Under the pieces are notes generated by a model. The model did no database searches and was not told where the DNA came from. It worked only from the letters and a program-made list of their open reading frames with translations. A stretch of DNA of 64,000 nucleotides. Source: Novispirillum itersonii (GTDB lineage: Bacteria; Pseudomonadota; Alphaproteobacteria; Rhodospirillales; Rhodospirillaceae). The position numbers and the translations under genes are program-made. Shown here piece by piece: positions 43,703-52,600 of the stretch (position 1 is its first letter; the number at the start of each line of letters is the position of its first letter). The stretch is from contig NZ_JACIIX010000005.1 of assembly GCF_014205675.1 (NCBI RefSeq), forward strand, positions 104,214-168,213, read 5' to 3'.

Positions 43703-44290
43703 TCAGACCTCCCGCACGCAATAAGGTGCATAGCGTTTGCGTCCCTCAACAAACCGGAAACCGAGGGCCTCGTATTTTGACCGTATCCCTGGCAAAGGAC
43801 GCACTAAACGGAGTTGCTTGCTGCCAATGGCCATAGCATGTGCCATGGCTGTGTCAAGGACGATGGAAAGTATACGCGTCTTCAGCGGATTATCCGGCTC
43901 AGGCGATCTTTCCATAAAATAAATACTCAACACATGATTCGCACGCGACGGCTTGCCAACCGCAAACCCACACAAAACCCTGACTTCATCATACGGGGAA
44001 GTAGAGCGCCGTACAACGGCCCAGACCGCAACTTCAAACCGTTTCTTGAAACGCCGGTATACCCTGTGGATATGGCCCCAGTCCCATCCTCCGGGGTTTC
44101 CGGGACGGTACTGCATCAGACGGATCTCTTCCCAGCAGGACAGGGCCTCTTCCGTAATGCCGGTCAATTCAATGGCGATACAGCCGGGGGGACAAGACCG
44201 GTTGATCTCGGCCTCGGTAACGTCATGGATCAACCGCCGCAAGGCAGCATACCTTGCCCTCTCAACGGCGGTAACACCCCGGTTTTTCAT
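43703..44290 (-). CDS. Acetyltransferase-like (GNAT-fold) protein embedded between cas3 and cas5
   Basis: 195 residues from ATG 44290 (GTG 44323 would add 11). AIELTGITEEALSCWEEIRL, FEVAVWAV and DEVRVLCGFAVGKPSR lead to SIYFMERSPEPDNPLKTRIL and a C-terminal LRLVRPLPGIRSKYEALGFR, typical of the end of GNAT domains. The acetyl-CoA loop is not canonical, so activity is uncertain. Base composition is lower in GC at its 5' end (TTATAAATGGTATTG), suggesting acquisition. It is not a known cas gene and has its own terminator. Confidence 0.6.
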   Translation of the reverse strand: MKNRGVTAVERARYAALRRLIHDVTEAEINRSCPPGCIAIELTGITEEALSCWEEIRLMQYRPGNPGGWDWGHIHRVYRRFKKRFEVAVWAVVRRSTSPYDEVRVLCGFAVGKPSRANHVLSIYFMERSPEPDNPLKTRILSIVLDTAMAHAMAIGSKQLRLVRPLPGIRSKYEALGFRFVEGRKRYAPYCVREV

Positions 44291-44351
44291 CCCGACACAA
44301 TACCATTTATAAGAATTAACCACATCACAACTCTACCCTATCGACATCTCC

Positions 44352-46553
44352 TTACACAACCACCCCCAGCCCCGGATCGTAGGCCGCCGCGTCCAGCACG
44401 CGGAAGCGGCCATGCAGGGTTTCCAGCCGCCCGGCCCGCGCCAGTGCGGCGATTTCCGAGGCATAGAGGGTGACGGTATAGGCCTGCGCCTGCCGCAGCA
44501 GGCGTTTCGGCGGGGTTTCCGTCTGCCGCAGGGTGTCCAGCAGGGCCACCCCGGCAGGATCGAAGGGCACCAGCACCGGCAGGGCGCCGCCGTCCTCGAT
44601 CATCCGGAAGCGCTCCGCCATCGTTTCAAAGGCGATCACCGGGCGGCTTTTGCAGGCATCGGCCACGCCCTTCATCACCTCCGGCTGATCGAGAACGCTG
44701 GTGTTGTAATAGGCCCGGAAATAGGCCGCCATCGCCGCCGGGCTGAACGGATCGTCGGCGTGGTCCGCCAGTACGGCGCGGGTGGCGGACAGGCGGCGCT
44801 GTTCCTCCGGCCTCTGTCTGTGGTCCGGATCCGGGGTGAACAGGAACATCTGCCCGCTGGCGCGCCGCAGTTCACGGTTACAGCGCCCGGCGGCCTGCGC
44901 CAGACTGTCCAGACCGGCCAGCGCCCGCCACACCACCGGCAGGTCGATATCCACCCCGCATTCGATGACCGGGGTGGCGACAATCCGGCACGGCAGCCCA
45001 GCGGCCAGCCGCTGCCGGGCCGCTGCCAGCACCATCCGGCGATGCTGCGGACACATCCGCGCCGACAGGTGGAACACGCTGTCGCGCTCCGCCTCCGGCA
45101 GGGTTTCGCGCAGCAGCCCGGCCAGCGTGGCGGCATGGGCGCGGCGGTTGACGATACAGGCCGCCTGCGGCACCGCCGTCAGCTCCGCCACCAGCGCCGC
45201 ATCGGTCAGTGCCCCCCGGTCCTGCACCGTTACCCGGATCAGGCGGCGGTGCAGCCGGTGCGGATCGGCGATGATCGGGCGGATGCTGCCCGGCGGCAGC
45301 CCGGCCCGCACCCAGTCTGACGCTTCCAGCTCCGGCTGGGTGGCGGTGCAGAACACCACGGTGCAGCGCCAGTGCTGCACCAGCACCCGCAGGGCTTCCA
45401 GACACGGGCGCAGCAGCGACGCGGGCAGCATCTGCGCCTCGTCCAGCACGATCACCGACCCGATGATGTTGTGCAGCTTGCGGCAGGTTTCCGGGCGGGT
45501 GGCGAACAGGCTTTCGAAGAACTGCACACTGGTGGTCACCACCACCGGCGCATCCCAGTTGTCCTCGGCCAGACGCGGCTTGTCGCTGTCCTCATCCTCC
45601 GCCGAGCCATCGGTTTTCGGGGCCTGATGGTCGCGGAAGCCGGAATGGTGTTCCAGCACCGCCTCCGGCCCGAAGATCCCGGCGTAGACCGCCGCGTTCT
45701 GCTCGATGATGCTGGTATAGGGGATGACGCTGATCACCCGGCGCAGGCCGTGGCAGGCGGCGTGATCCAGCGCAAAGGCCATCGACGCCAGCGTCTTGCC
45801 GCCGCCGGTCGGCACCTGAAGGCTGAAAAACCCCGGGGCCAGCGGGGCAGCGGCGCGGGCCCCGGCCAGAATATCGGCCCGCACCCCGGCCAGTGGAGAG
45901 GCGGTTTCCTCCGCCCGCTGGCGCAGGGCCTCCAGCGCGGTCTGCAGGCGCTGCGGCAGATCCGGGGTCAGGATCCGCTCCGCCCCGCGCCGGGCGGAAC
46001 GGTCCGGGGAGCAGAACCGTTCCGTCTCCAGCCGGTCGGCATCAACCAGCCAGGAAAACAGCATCCGGGTCAGCATCGCCCGCCCCATACCGGTGGCCAG
46101 CGCCCCCGGCAGCGGATCGGGGGACAGCGGTAACAGCGGGCCGTCCGGCGGCAGGGCCACCGCCGCCGCATCAAAGGCGGCACGACCGGCCCAGCCTGCC
46201 TTGCGGGCGGCCAGCGCTCCCCCGTCAGGCAGGCCGCTGTGGTGCCCGGCGATGCCATAGGACAGCAGCCGCCCGATCAGCCCGTACCCGTCCGCCAGCA
46301 CCGCCCCGGCGGTGGCATGGTCCACCTTCGGGCCGCCGCGCAGGCGCTTCTGAAAGCCCGCGCTGGCCTTGCCCGCATCATGCAGCCACCCGGCCAGCCA
46401 CGCCCATCCGGCCAGAGCTGTCTGACCGTCGGCCACAGCATCCAGCGCCGCCGCCCAGCCGCCCGCCCGCTCCGCCGTCTGCCGCAGATGGTCGGTCAAC
46501 CGTTCCCATGTCTGTTCCGGGCCATCGGTGGAATGGGCGAAATAGTCCGTCAT
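44352..46553 (-). CDS. cas3: CRISPR nuclease-helicase Cas3 (type I-C)
   Basis: 733 residues. The HD nuclease comes first: H7, HD at 58-59 (WLHDAGKASAGFQ), DH at 78-79 and HH at 104-105. After LVDADRLETE (170-179) comes the helicase: Walker A VPTGGGKT (247-254), DEAQ (371-374), FCTATQPELE and AGRCNRE. Every catalytic motif is present, so it should be able to unwind and degrade targeted DNA. It is separated from cas5 by two non-cas genes, which is unusual for I-C. Confidence 0.97.
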   Translation of the reverse strand: MTDYFAHSTDGPEQTWERLTDHLRQTAERAGGWAAALDAVADGQTALAGWAWLAGWLHDAGKASAGFQKRLRGGPKVDHATAGAVLADGYGLIGRLLSYGIAGHHSGLPDGGALAARKAGWAGRAAFDAAAVALPPDGPLLPLSPDPLPGALATGMGRAMLTRMLFSWLVDADRLETERFCSPDRSARRGAERILTPDLPQRLQTALEALRQRAEETASPLAGVRADILAGARAAAPLAPGFFSLQVPTGGGKTLASMAFALDHAACHGLRRVISVIPYTSIIEQNAAVYAGIFGPEAVLEHHSGFRDHQAPKTDGSAEDEDSDKPRLAEDNWDAPVVVTTSVQFFESLFATRPETCRKLHNIIGSVIVLDEAQMLPASLLRPCLEALRVLVQHWRCTVVFCTATQPELEASDWVRAGLPPGSIRPIIADPHRLHRRLIRVTVQDRGALTDAALVAELTAVPQAACIVNRRAHAATLAGLLRETLPEAERDSVFHLSARMCPQHRRMVLAAARQRLAAGLPCRIVATPVIECGVDIDLPVVWRALAGLDSLAQAAGRCNRELRRASGQMFLFTPDPDHRQRPEEQRRLSATRAVLADHADDPFSPAAMAAYFRAYYNTSVLDQPEVMKGVADACKSRPVIAFETMAERFRMIEDGGALPVLVPFDPAGVALLDTLRQTETPPKRLLRQAQAYTVTLYASEIAALARAGRLETLHGRFRVLDAAAYDPGLGVVV

Positions 46554-46675
46554 CAGAAAGCCTTGCGCGACTGCCGGGAAAACAACCGAAAGTTAGGATA
46601 GCGTTCCGGATCCGCCGCCTTCAACCCCAGTTGATGTGTGACGGTCGTCTCATGTAAGGGCTGCATCAGTCCTGC

Positions 46676-46699
46676 TATACAGGCTGAACACCTGTTCAG
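46676..46699 (+). promoter_or_regulatory. -10-like TATACA and palindromic operator of the RiPP cassette
   Basis: TATACA (46676-46681) is followed at once by CTGAACA-CC-TGTTCAG (46684-46699), a perfect 7-bp-arm palindrome. This lies 15-38 nt before the first precursor ATG. A repressor bound here would block transcription. No convincing -35 box is seen 17 bp upstream. Confidence 0.5.
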
Positions 46700-46713
46700 A
46701 CCGGAAAGCCGCC

Positions 46714-47064
46714 ATGCCCGCACCCTCCGCCACCCCCAGCATTGAAGATGTGATCGACGCCCGTCTGTCGGATCACCGGGCCATCCTGCTGCGGGCGCAC
46801 CGGGATCCGCGCTTCCGGTCCGCCCTGCTGGCCAACCCCGCCCGCGCCCTTCAGGACGCTTTCGGCATCACCCTGCCCCCCGGCCTGACGCTGGACGTGG
46901 TGCAGGAAACCGCCTCCCGCTCCGTTCTGGTTCTGCCGCTGGAAGTGGCGCAGCCGCCGGGCGAACTCTCCGACCATGATCTGGAGTCGGTCGCCGCCGG
47001 AAACGGATCGGCGTCCCGGGGGCCGTCGGACTCCGCCCTCACCCCCGTCAAAAGACTGAGCTGA
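46714..47064 (+). CDS. RiPP precursor with NHLP (nitrile-hydratase-like) leader
   Basis: 116 residues. HRAILLRAHRDPRFRSALLA, NPARALQDAFGITLPPGLTL and SRSVLVLPLEV form the alpha-nitrile-hydratase-like leader of proteusin/NHLP precursors, and GELSDHDLESVAAG is its conserved end with the Gly processing site. The predicted core is the last 20 residues, NGSASRGPSDSALTPVKRLS, with no Cys but several Ser/Thr. In this class the leader recruits modifying enzymes and a peptidase-exporter. None is encoded nearby. ATG 46714 follows GGAAAG. Confidence 0.88.
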   Translation: MPAPSATPSIEDVIDARLSDHRAILLRAHRDPRFRSALLANPARALQDAFGITLPPGLTLDVVQETASRSVLVLPLEVAQPPGELSDHDLESVAAGNGSASRGPSDSALTPVKRLS

Positions 47065-47088
47065 CCGCTCTCCCCCCAGCCAAGGACC

Positions 47089-47250
47089 ATGACCACCATG
47101 ACCAAGCCGTCCCCCTCCCCGCAGCAGTCGCAGCCGCAGTCGCAGGACGAACTCTCTGACCGCGATCTGGAAGCCGTCTCCGCCGGAACCGCCTCCTCCC
47201 CCCAAGGGCCTTCGGACGTCGGCCTCACTCCCGCCAAAAGAAGAAACTGA
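47089..47250 (+). CDS. RiPP-like precursor 2 (leader tail only)
   Basis: 53 residues. A Pro/Ser/Gln-rich start (KPSPSPQQSQPQSQ) replaces the nitrile-hydratase domain, then DELSDRDLEAVSAG repeats the leader end of precursor 1. The core, TASSPQGPSDVGLTPAKRRN, shares GPSD..LTP.KR with core 1. AAGGA precedes ATG 47089. It follows precursor 1 by 24 nt. The strong shared leader/core boundary makes chance very unlikely. Confidence 0.8.
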   Translation: MTTMTKPSPSPQQSQPQSQDELSDRDLEAVSAGTASSPQGPSDVGLTPAKRRN

Positions 47251-47262
47251 CCGTTTTTTGGC

Positions 47263-47311
47263 GGATCCTGACAACCGTCACACCCAGACCCCGCTGTTCC
47301 TGTCAGGATCC
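47263..47311 (+). terminator. Hairpin between precursors 2 and 3
   Basis: GGATCCTGACA (47263-47273) and TGTCAGGATCC (47301-47311) are perfect 11-bp arms around 27 nt. A T run (GTTTTTTGG) lies just upstream, not downstream, so this may be an attenuator or an RNA-stability element giving precursor 3 separate dosage, not a simple terminator. Confidence 0.5.
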
Positions 47312-47345
47312 CCTCCCGACCCTCCCACCAAGGACCCTGCCCATC

Positions 47346-47504
47346 ATGACCCAGAAGCCCACCTCCCCGCAGCAGCCGCAGCCGCAGGACGAACTGTCCG
47401 ACCGCGATCTGGAAGCCGTCTCCGCCGGCAGCCGCCCCAACTGCTCCACCCCGCTGAATACCAAGAATGCCAACACAGCGGATAACTTCAGCCGCAACGG
47501 CTGA
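47346..47504 (+). CDS. RiPP-like precursor 3 (leader tail only)
   Basis: 52 residues: MTQKPTSPQQPQPQ, then DELSDRDLEAVSAG identical to precursor 2. The core is unrelated to the other two, SRPNCSTPLNTKNANTADNF plus SRNG, rich in Asn/Thr/Ser with a single Cys five residues in. AAGGA lies 11 nt before ATG 47346. A conserved leader with a variable core is the usual mark of RiPP precursor families. Confidence 0.78.
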   Translation: MTQKPTSPQQPQPQDELSDRDLEAVSAGSRPNCSTPLNTKNANTADNFSRNG

Positions 47505-47517
47505 TTGTCTGTTTAGC

Positions 47518-47857
47518 CCCTCAATCGCCGGGCGCGGGCGTCCGCCCGCTTGGCTCACGCGCGAATGGTCGCGCGGGGCCTCAATGGCCCAGTCGCTGCG
47601 CTCCGCTTTGTTTTTTTGGTCCCTCAATTGCCGGGCGCGGGCGTCCGCCCGCTTGGCTTACGCGCGAATGGTCGCGCGGGCCCTCAATGGGCCAGTCGCT
47701 GCGCTCCGCTTTGTTTTTTGGTCCCTCAATCGCCGGGCGCGGGCGTCCGCCCGCTTGGCTTACGTGCCCACGCGGGCACGGGGCCTCAATGGCCCAGTCG
47801 CTGCGCTCCGCTTTGTTTTTTTGGTCCCTCAATTGCCGGGCGCGGGCGTCCGCGCCC
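47518..47857. repeat. Tandem intergenic repeat, about 103-bp units (family 2)
   Basis: CCCTCAATCGCCGGGCGCGG recurs at 47518, 47621 (TTG variant), 47723 and 47826, i.e. three full units plus a partial one that runs into the kinase gene's 3' end. Units contain CGCGCGAATGGTCGCGCGG or CCCACGCGGGCACGGGGCC hairpins and GGGCCTCAATGGCCCAGTCG. The same family occurs at 61670-62010 and, inverted, at 63850-64000. Confidence 0.85.
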
Positions 47858-48937
47858 TCAGGATTCCTCCGGCGGCGGACAGGGCAGCCGGATCTCAACG
47901 GTCAGGCCCGGCGGTCCGCTGTCGGCAAGGGTGGCGTCGCCGCCATGGGCACGGGCAATCGCCCGCACAATCGACAGGCCAAGGCCGGATCCGCCGAGAC
48001 GGCGCCCGCGTGACTCCTCCGCCCGCCAGAACCGCTCAAAAGCCCGGGCCCGGTTTTCCGCCGACAGGCCGGGGCCGCTGTCGGCGCAGCGGATCACGCT
48101 GAAGCAGCCGTCCGCCGTCCCCTCCACCCCGGTTTCCAGCCGCACCCGGCTGCCGGGGGCATAGCGGCGGCAGTTATCCAGCACCGCCACCACCATCTGC
48201 CGCAGCCGCGCCCGGTCGGCCAGCACCGGGGCCGGGGAAAACTGCGTGTCGATGCCAAGCCCGGCAGCGGTCAGGTCATCGGCCATGGTCGCCAGCGCCG
48301 CCGCCGTTTCCGCCCCCAGATCCAGCGGCCCCCGGTGCAGGTCCAGCTTTCCGGCGTTGCCCAGCGCCAGCGTGCGCAGTTCCTCGACTATCGCCGACAG
48401 GTCATCAACATGGGCGATCAGCCGCCCGTACAGCTCCGGGCTGGGGGCGAACACCCCGTCTGACAGCCCCTGAAGGCGGCCGCGCAGAATGGTCAGCGGC
48501 GTCCGCAGTTCGTGGGCAATGGCGGAATTGGAATAGGCCAGCTCCCCTTCCGCCCGCTGCAACCGTTCCGCCATGTGGTTGAAGTCGGCAACCAGCTCCC
48601 GCGCTTCGCCAAAGCCGCGCCCGGACAGATTTGCCCGGGCCGAGAAGTCGCCCTGCGCCACCCGGCGCGCCGCTTCCGCCACCGACTTCAGCGGATCGGC
48701 GATGCGGCGGGCCAGCCGCCAGCCGATGCCGGAGGCGGTGAGAATCCCGGTGCCCAGCAGCAGGCCCAGCATCACCGCATCGCCAAGCTGCCAGACCTCC
48801 ACATCGGCGGCATCGGGATACAGCCAGTCGTAGAGGAAGAAGAAATAGGCCAGCAGGCCGAAGTACACCACGGCAAAGGCCAGCAGCGTCAGCCCGACCA
48901 TCGCCCGCACGATGTGGGAATTCAGGTCACCGATCAT
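47858..48937 (-). CDS. Sensor histidine kinase (BaeS/HAMP type)
   Basis: 359 residues. Membrane helix FAVVYFGLLAYFFFLYDWLY, a second helix (VMLGLLLGTGILTASGIGW), HAMP, then the phosphoacceptor box IAHELRTPLTILRGRL and the ATP-binding N (VLDNCRRYAPGSRV), RCADSGPGL and GGSGLGLSIVRAIARAHGG. The periplasmic part between helices is short. It overlaps its response regulator by 4 nt and presumably senses envelope stress or a pump substrate. Confidence 0.94.
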   Translation of the reverse strand: MIGDLNSHIVRAMVGLTLLAFAVVYFGLLAYFFFLYDWLYPDAADVEVWQLGDAVMLGLLLGTGILTASGIGWRLARRIADPLKSVAEAARRVAQGDFSARANLSGRGFGEARELVADFNHMAERLQRAEGELAYSNSAIAHELRTPLTILRGRLQGLSDGVFAPSPELYGRLIAHVDDLSAIVEELRTLALGNAGKLDLHRGPLDLGAETAAALATMADDLTAAGLGIDTQFSPAPVLADRARLRQMVVAVLDNCRRYAPGSRVRLETGVEGTADGCFSVIRCADSGPGLSAENRARAFERFWRAEESRGRRLGGSGLGLSIVRAIARAHGGDATLADSGPPGLTVEIRLPCPPPEES

Positions 48938-49662
48938 GGCCGCCCCTCCAACCGGCTCTCCAACCGGCTCTCCAGCCGGTACCCGACGCCGCGCACCCCG
49001 GCCAGCAGACCGTCCGCCCCGGCGGCGGCCAGCTTGCGCCGCAGGTTGCTGATGTGGCTGTCCACCGTGCGGTCCAGCGCCTCGCCCTCCGGCAGGCAGG
49101 CATCAACCAGTTCCGACCGTTCAAAGGCCCGGCCCGGAGCGGCGGCCATATGCGCCAGCAGGCGGAATTCGGTCGGGGTCAGGTCCAGCACCACCGTTCC
49201 GGCGGGGCCTTCCACCGCCGCCCGGTGCGCCTGCGGGTCCACCTGCAACGGCCCGGCCCGCAGCACCTGTCCGTCCGTCCGCCCCAGTGTCCGCCGCAGC
49301 ACCGCCTTGGCGCGGGCCACCACCTCCAGCGGGTTGAACGGTTTGACCACATAGTCATCGGCACCGATCCGCAGGGCCTGAAGCTTGTCCAGATCCTCGG
49401 CCAGCGCGGTGACCATGATCACCGGGGTGTCGCCGCGCCGCCGCAGCGCCGCCAGCACGTCGTAGCCATCCTGCCCCGGCAGCTTGATATCCAGCAGCAC
49501 CAGATCAGGCCGCAGCCGCTGGTGATGGGCCAGCCCGGTGGCACCATCCCCGGCGGAGACCACCCGGAAGCCTTCCCGGCTGAGGTAGCGTTCAAGGATC
49601 TCGGCAATTTCCGGTTCATCCTCGATAATCAGGATCAGCGCATTCTGCACGGAAGACCTCAC
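48934..49662 (-). CDS. OmpR-family response regulator (BaeR-like)
   Basis: 242 residues. Receiver with EDE near 14-16, phosphoacceptor D58 in LVLLDIKLPGQDGYD, MVTALAEDLDKLQALRIGAD and DDYVVKPFNPLEVVAR. The C-terminal winged helix (LDLTPTEFRLLAHMAAAPGR, then DSHISNLRRKLAAAG) binds DNA. The last residues carry an RLESRLESRLEG triplication. It starts within the end of the RND pump gene and probably controls that operon. Confidence 0.95.
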   Translation of the reverse strand: MRSSVQNALILIIEDEPEIAEILERYLSREGFRVVSAGDGATGLAHHQRLRPDLVLLDIKLPGQDGYDVLAALRRRGDTPVIMVTALAEDLDKLQALRIGADDYVVKPFNPLEVVARAKAVLRRTLGRTDGQVLRAGPLQVDPQAHRAAVEGPAGTVVLDLTPTEFRLLAHMAAAPGRAFERSELVDACLPEGEALDRTVDSHISNLRRKLAAAGADGLLAGVRGVGYRLESRLESRLEGRP

Positions 49663-52600
49663 TTCTTTCCCGGACCGGTCCGGCCAAGGCGGCTGACCGT
49701 GGCATACAGGACCGGCACAAAAAACACCGCCAGCACCGTGGCGCTGACCATACCACCAAAGACCCCGGTGCCGATGGCGTTCTGAATCTCAGAGGCCGCG
49801 CCCCGTGCGGTCATCAGCGGCACCACCCCCAGAATGAACGCCAGCGAGGTCATCAGGATCGGCCGCAGCCGCAGCCGCGCCGCCGTCAGGATCGCCCGGT
49901 TCAGCCGGGTGCCCTGCCCGTGCAGGTGGCGGGCATATTCAATCATCAGGATGGCGTTTTTCGCCGACAGCCCGATGATGGTGATCAGCCCGACCTTGAA
50001 GAACACATCATTCTCCAGCCCCCCGGCCAGCACCGCGGCCACCGCCCCCAGCACCCCCAGCGGCACCGTCAGCAGCACCGCCAGCGGGATCGACCAGCTT
50101 TCATACAGCGCCGCCAGCACCAGAAACACCACCAGCGCCGACGCCGCCAGCAGCAGCGGGGCCTGTCCGGCCGCCTGCTGTTCCTGAAGGGACTGCCCGG
50201 TCCATTCCACGCCAAACCCCGGCGGCAGCGCCGCCGCCAGACGCTCCATCTCCGCCATCGCCGCCCCGCTGGAGACCCCCGGGGCCGCTGATCCGGTCAG
50301 GCGCAGCGCCGGATAGGCGTTGTAGCGCACCTTCTGAAGACTGACCGGCTCCCACTCCGGGGTCACCAGTTCCGCCAGCGGCACCATGCCGCCGTCAAGG
50401 TTGCGCACCTCCAGCCGCAGGATATCCTGCACCTGCATGCGGGCCGGGGCATCGGCCTGTACGATCACCTGCGCCAGACGCCCGCCGGCCGGGAAGTCGT
50501 TGACATACACCGATCCGACCGCCGCCGAGATCACCTCGCTGATCACCGAAAACGGCACGCCCAGCGCCTGCGCCTTCTGGCGGTCGATGTGCAGGGTCAC
50601 GCCGGACCCGTCCGGCAAGCCTTCCTGCATCACCCCGGTCAGCAGCGGGCTGGCCGCCGCCGCCGCGATCAGGCGGTCTCCGGCGGCGGTCAGGGCCTGC
50701 GCCCCGTGCCCGGCCCGGTCCTCCAGCCGCAGCGAAAACCCGGAAGTGGTGCCCAGCCCTTCAATCGCCGGGGGTTTCAGCATCATCGCCGTCCCTTCCG
50801 GGCTGCCCGCCATGGCGGCGGTGGCGGCGGCGATTTCCGCCTCCACCGGGCCGCTGCGGCGGTCCCAGTCGGTCAGGGTGACAAAGCCCTGTGCCGCGTT
50901 CTGGCCGGAGCCGGAAAAGCCGAAGCCGAAAATCACCGTGCTTTCGACAATATCGGGGCGGGTGGCGGCGTGGGCCTCGTAGCGTTCGACCAACGCCCGG
51001 GTCCGCTCCGCCGTCGCCCCGGCGGGGAGTTCAAACGCCGCCATGAACGAGCCCTGATCCTCCTCCGGCACAAAGGCGGTCGGCAGGCGCAGATATCCAA
51101 AGGCCAGCCCCCCCAGCAGCAGGGCATACAGCCCCAGCATCCGCCCGCCCCGCCGCAGCACCCAGCCGACCCAGCCGGTGTAGCCTGCGGTCAGGGCGGC
51201 AAAGCCCCGGTTGAAGCCACCGAAAAAGCCATGCCGGGCATGGTCCGTCACCGGTTTCAGCAGGGTGGCGCACAGGGCCGGGGTCAGGGTCAGGGCCAGA
51301 AAGGCCGACAGCAGGATCGACACCGCCATCGACAGGGTGAACTGGCGGTAAATCGCCCCGACCGATCCCCCGGCCAGCCCCATCGGAATGAACACCGCCG
51401 CCAGCACCAACGTGATGCCGATCACCGCCCCGGTGATTTCGCGCATCGCCTGCCGGGTGGCCTCCTTCGGTGGCAGCCCCTGCGTGACCATAATGCGTTC
51501 CACGTTCTCCACCACCACGATGGCATCATCAACCAGAATGCCGATCGCCAGCACCATGCCGAACATGGTCAGCACGTTGATGGAAAACCCGGCGGCCAGC
51601 ATCACCGCAAAGGTGCCCAGCAGCGCCACCGGGGCAACAATGGCCGGAATCAGCGTGTAGCGCACCTTTTGCAGGAACAGCAGCATCACCAGAAACACCA
51701 GCCCCATCGCCTCGGCCAGGGTCTGCACCACCTTCAGGATCGACACTTTGACGTAGGGCGCGGTGTTATAGGACACCATCACCTCCATATCCTCCGGCAT
51801 CGCCGCCCGCAATTGCTCCAGCCGGTCGGCGATGCCGTCCGCCGTGCGCACCGCATTGGCCCCCGGGGCCATCTGCACCGCCGCCGCCGCCGCCGGGCGG
51901 CCATTGCTGCGGACCGAGAACGCCATGGTCTGCGCCCCCAGTTCCACCCGCGCCACATCCGACAGCAGCAGCCGCGATCCGTCCGGCTGGGCCCGCAGCG
52001 GAATGGCGGCAAACTCTTCCGGGGTGCTCAGCTGGCCGCGCACGGTCAGCGGGGCGGACATCCGCGTGCCCGGCACCGTCGGCTCATCCCCCAGCCAGCC
52101 GGGGGACACCTGCGCGTTTTCCCGCTGGATGGCGGTGATCACCTCGGCCATGCTCAGGCTGTGGGAGGCCAGCTTTGCCGGATCAACCCACACCCGCATC
52201 GCCTGCTCCGCCCCGAAGGACTGCACCCGGCCAACGCCGGGCACCCGCCGCAGGTCCTCGGCCAGACGGCGGTTCAGGTAATCGCCCAGCGTCAGCGCAT
52301 CGGTGGCGCCGCTGCGCGATTTGACGGTAATCACCATCAGGAAGCCGGATTCCGCCGCCTCGACCGTCACGCCGTTGCGGCGCACCGCTTCCGGGAGGCG
52401 CGGTTCGGCGCTTTTCAGGCGGTTCTGCACGTCCACCTGCGCCAGCTCCGGGTCGGTGCCGGGCCGGAAAGTGACCATCACCGTCGCCGCCCCGGAGGAG
52501 TCCACGGTGGACTCGGTGTAGAGGATGTTGCGGACCCCGGACAGTTCCTTCTCGATCGGGCTGACCACACTGTCCTGCACCGTCCGGGCGCTGGCCCCGG

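Noticed and set aside
47518..47857. Remnant of an insertion sequence next to the RiPP cassette
   Set aside because: No transposase frame, no terminal inverted repeats and no target duplication; the tandem units with internal hairpins fit an intergenic repeat family better.
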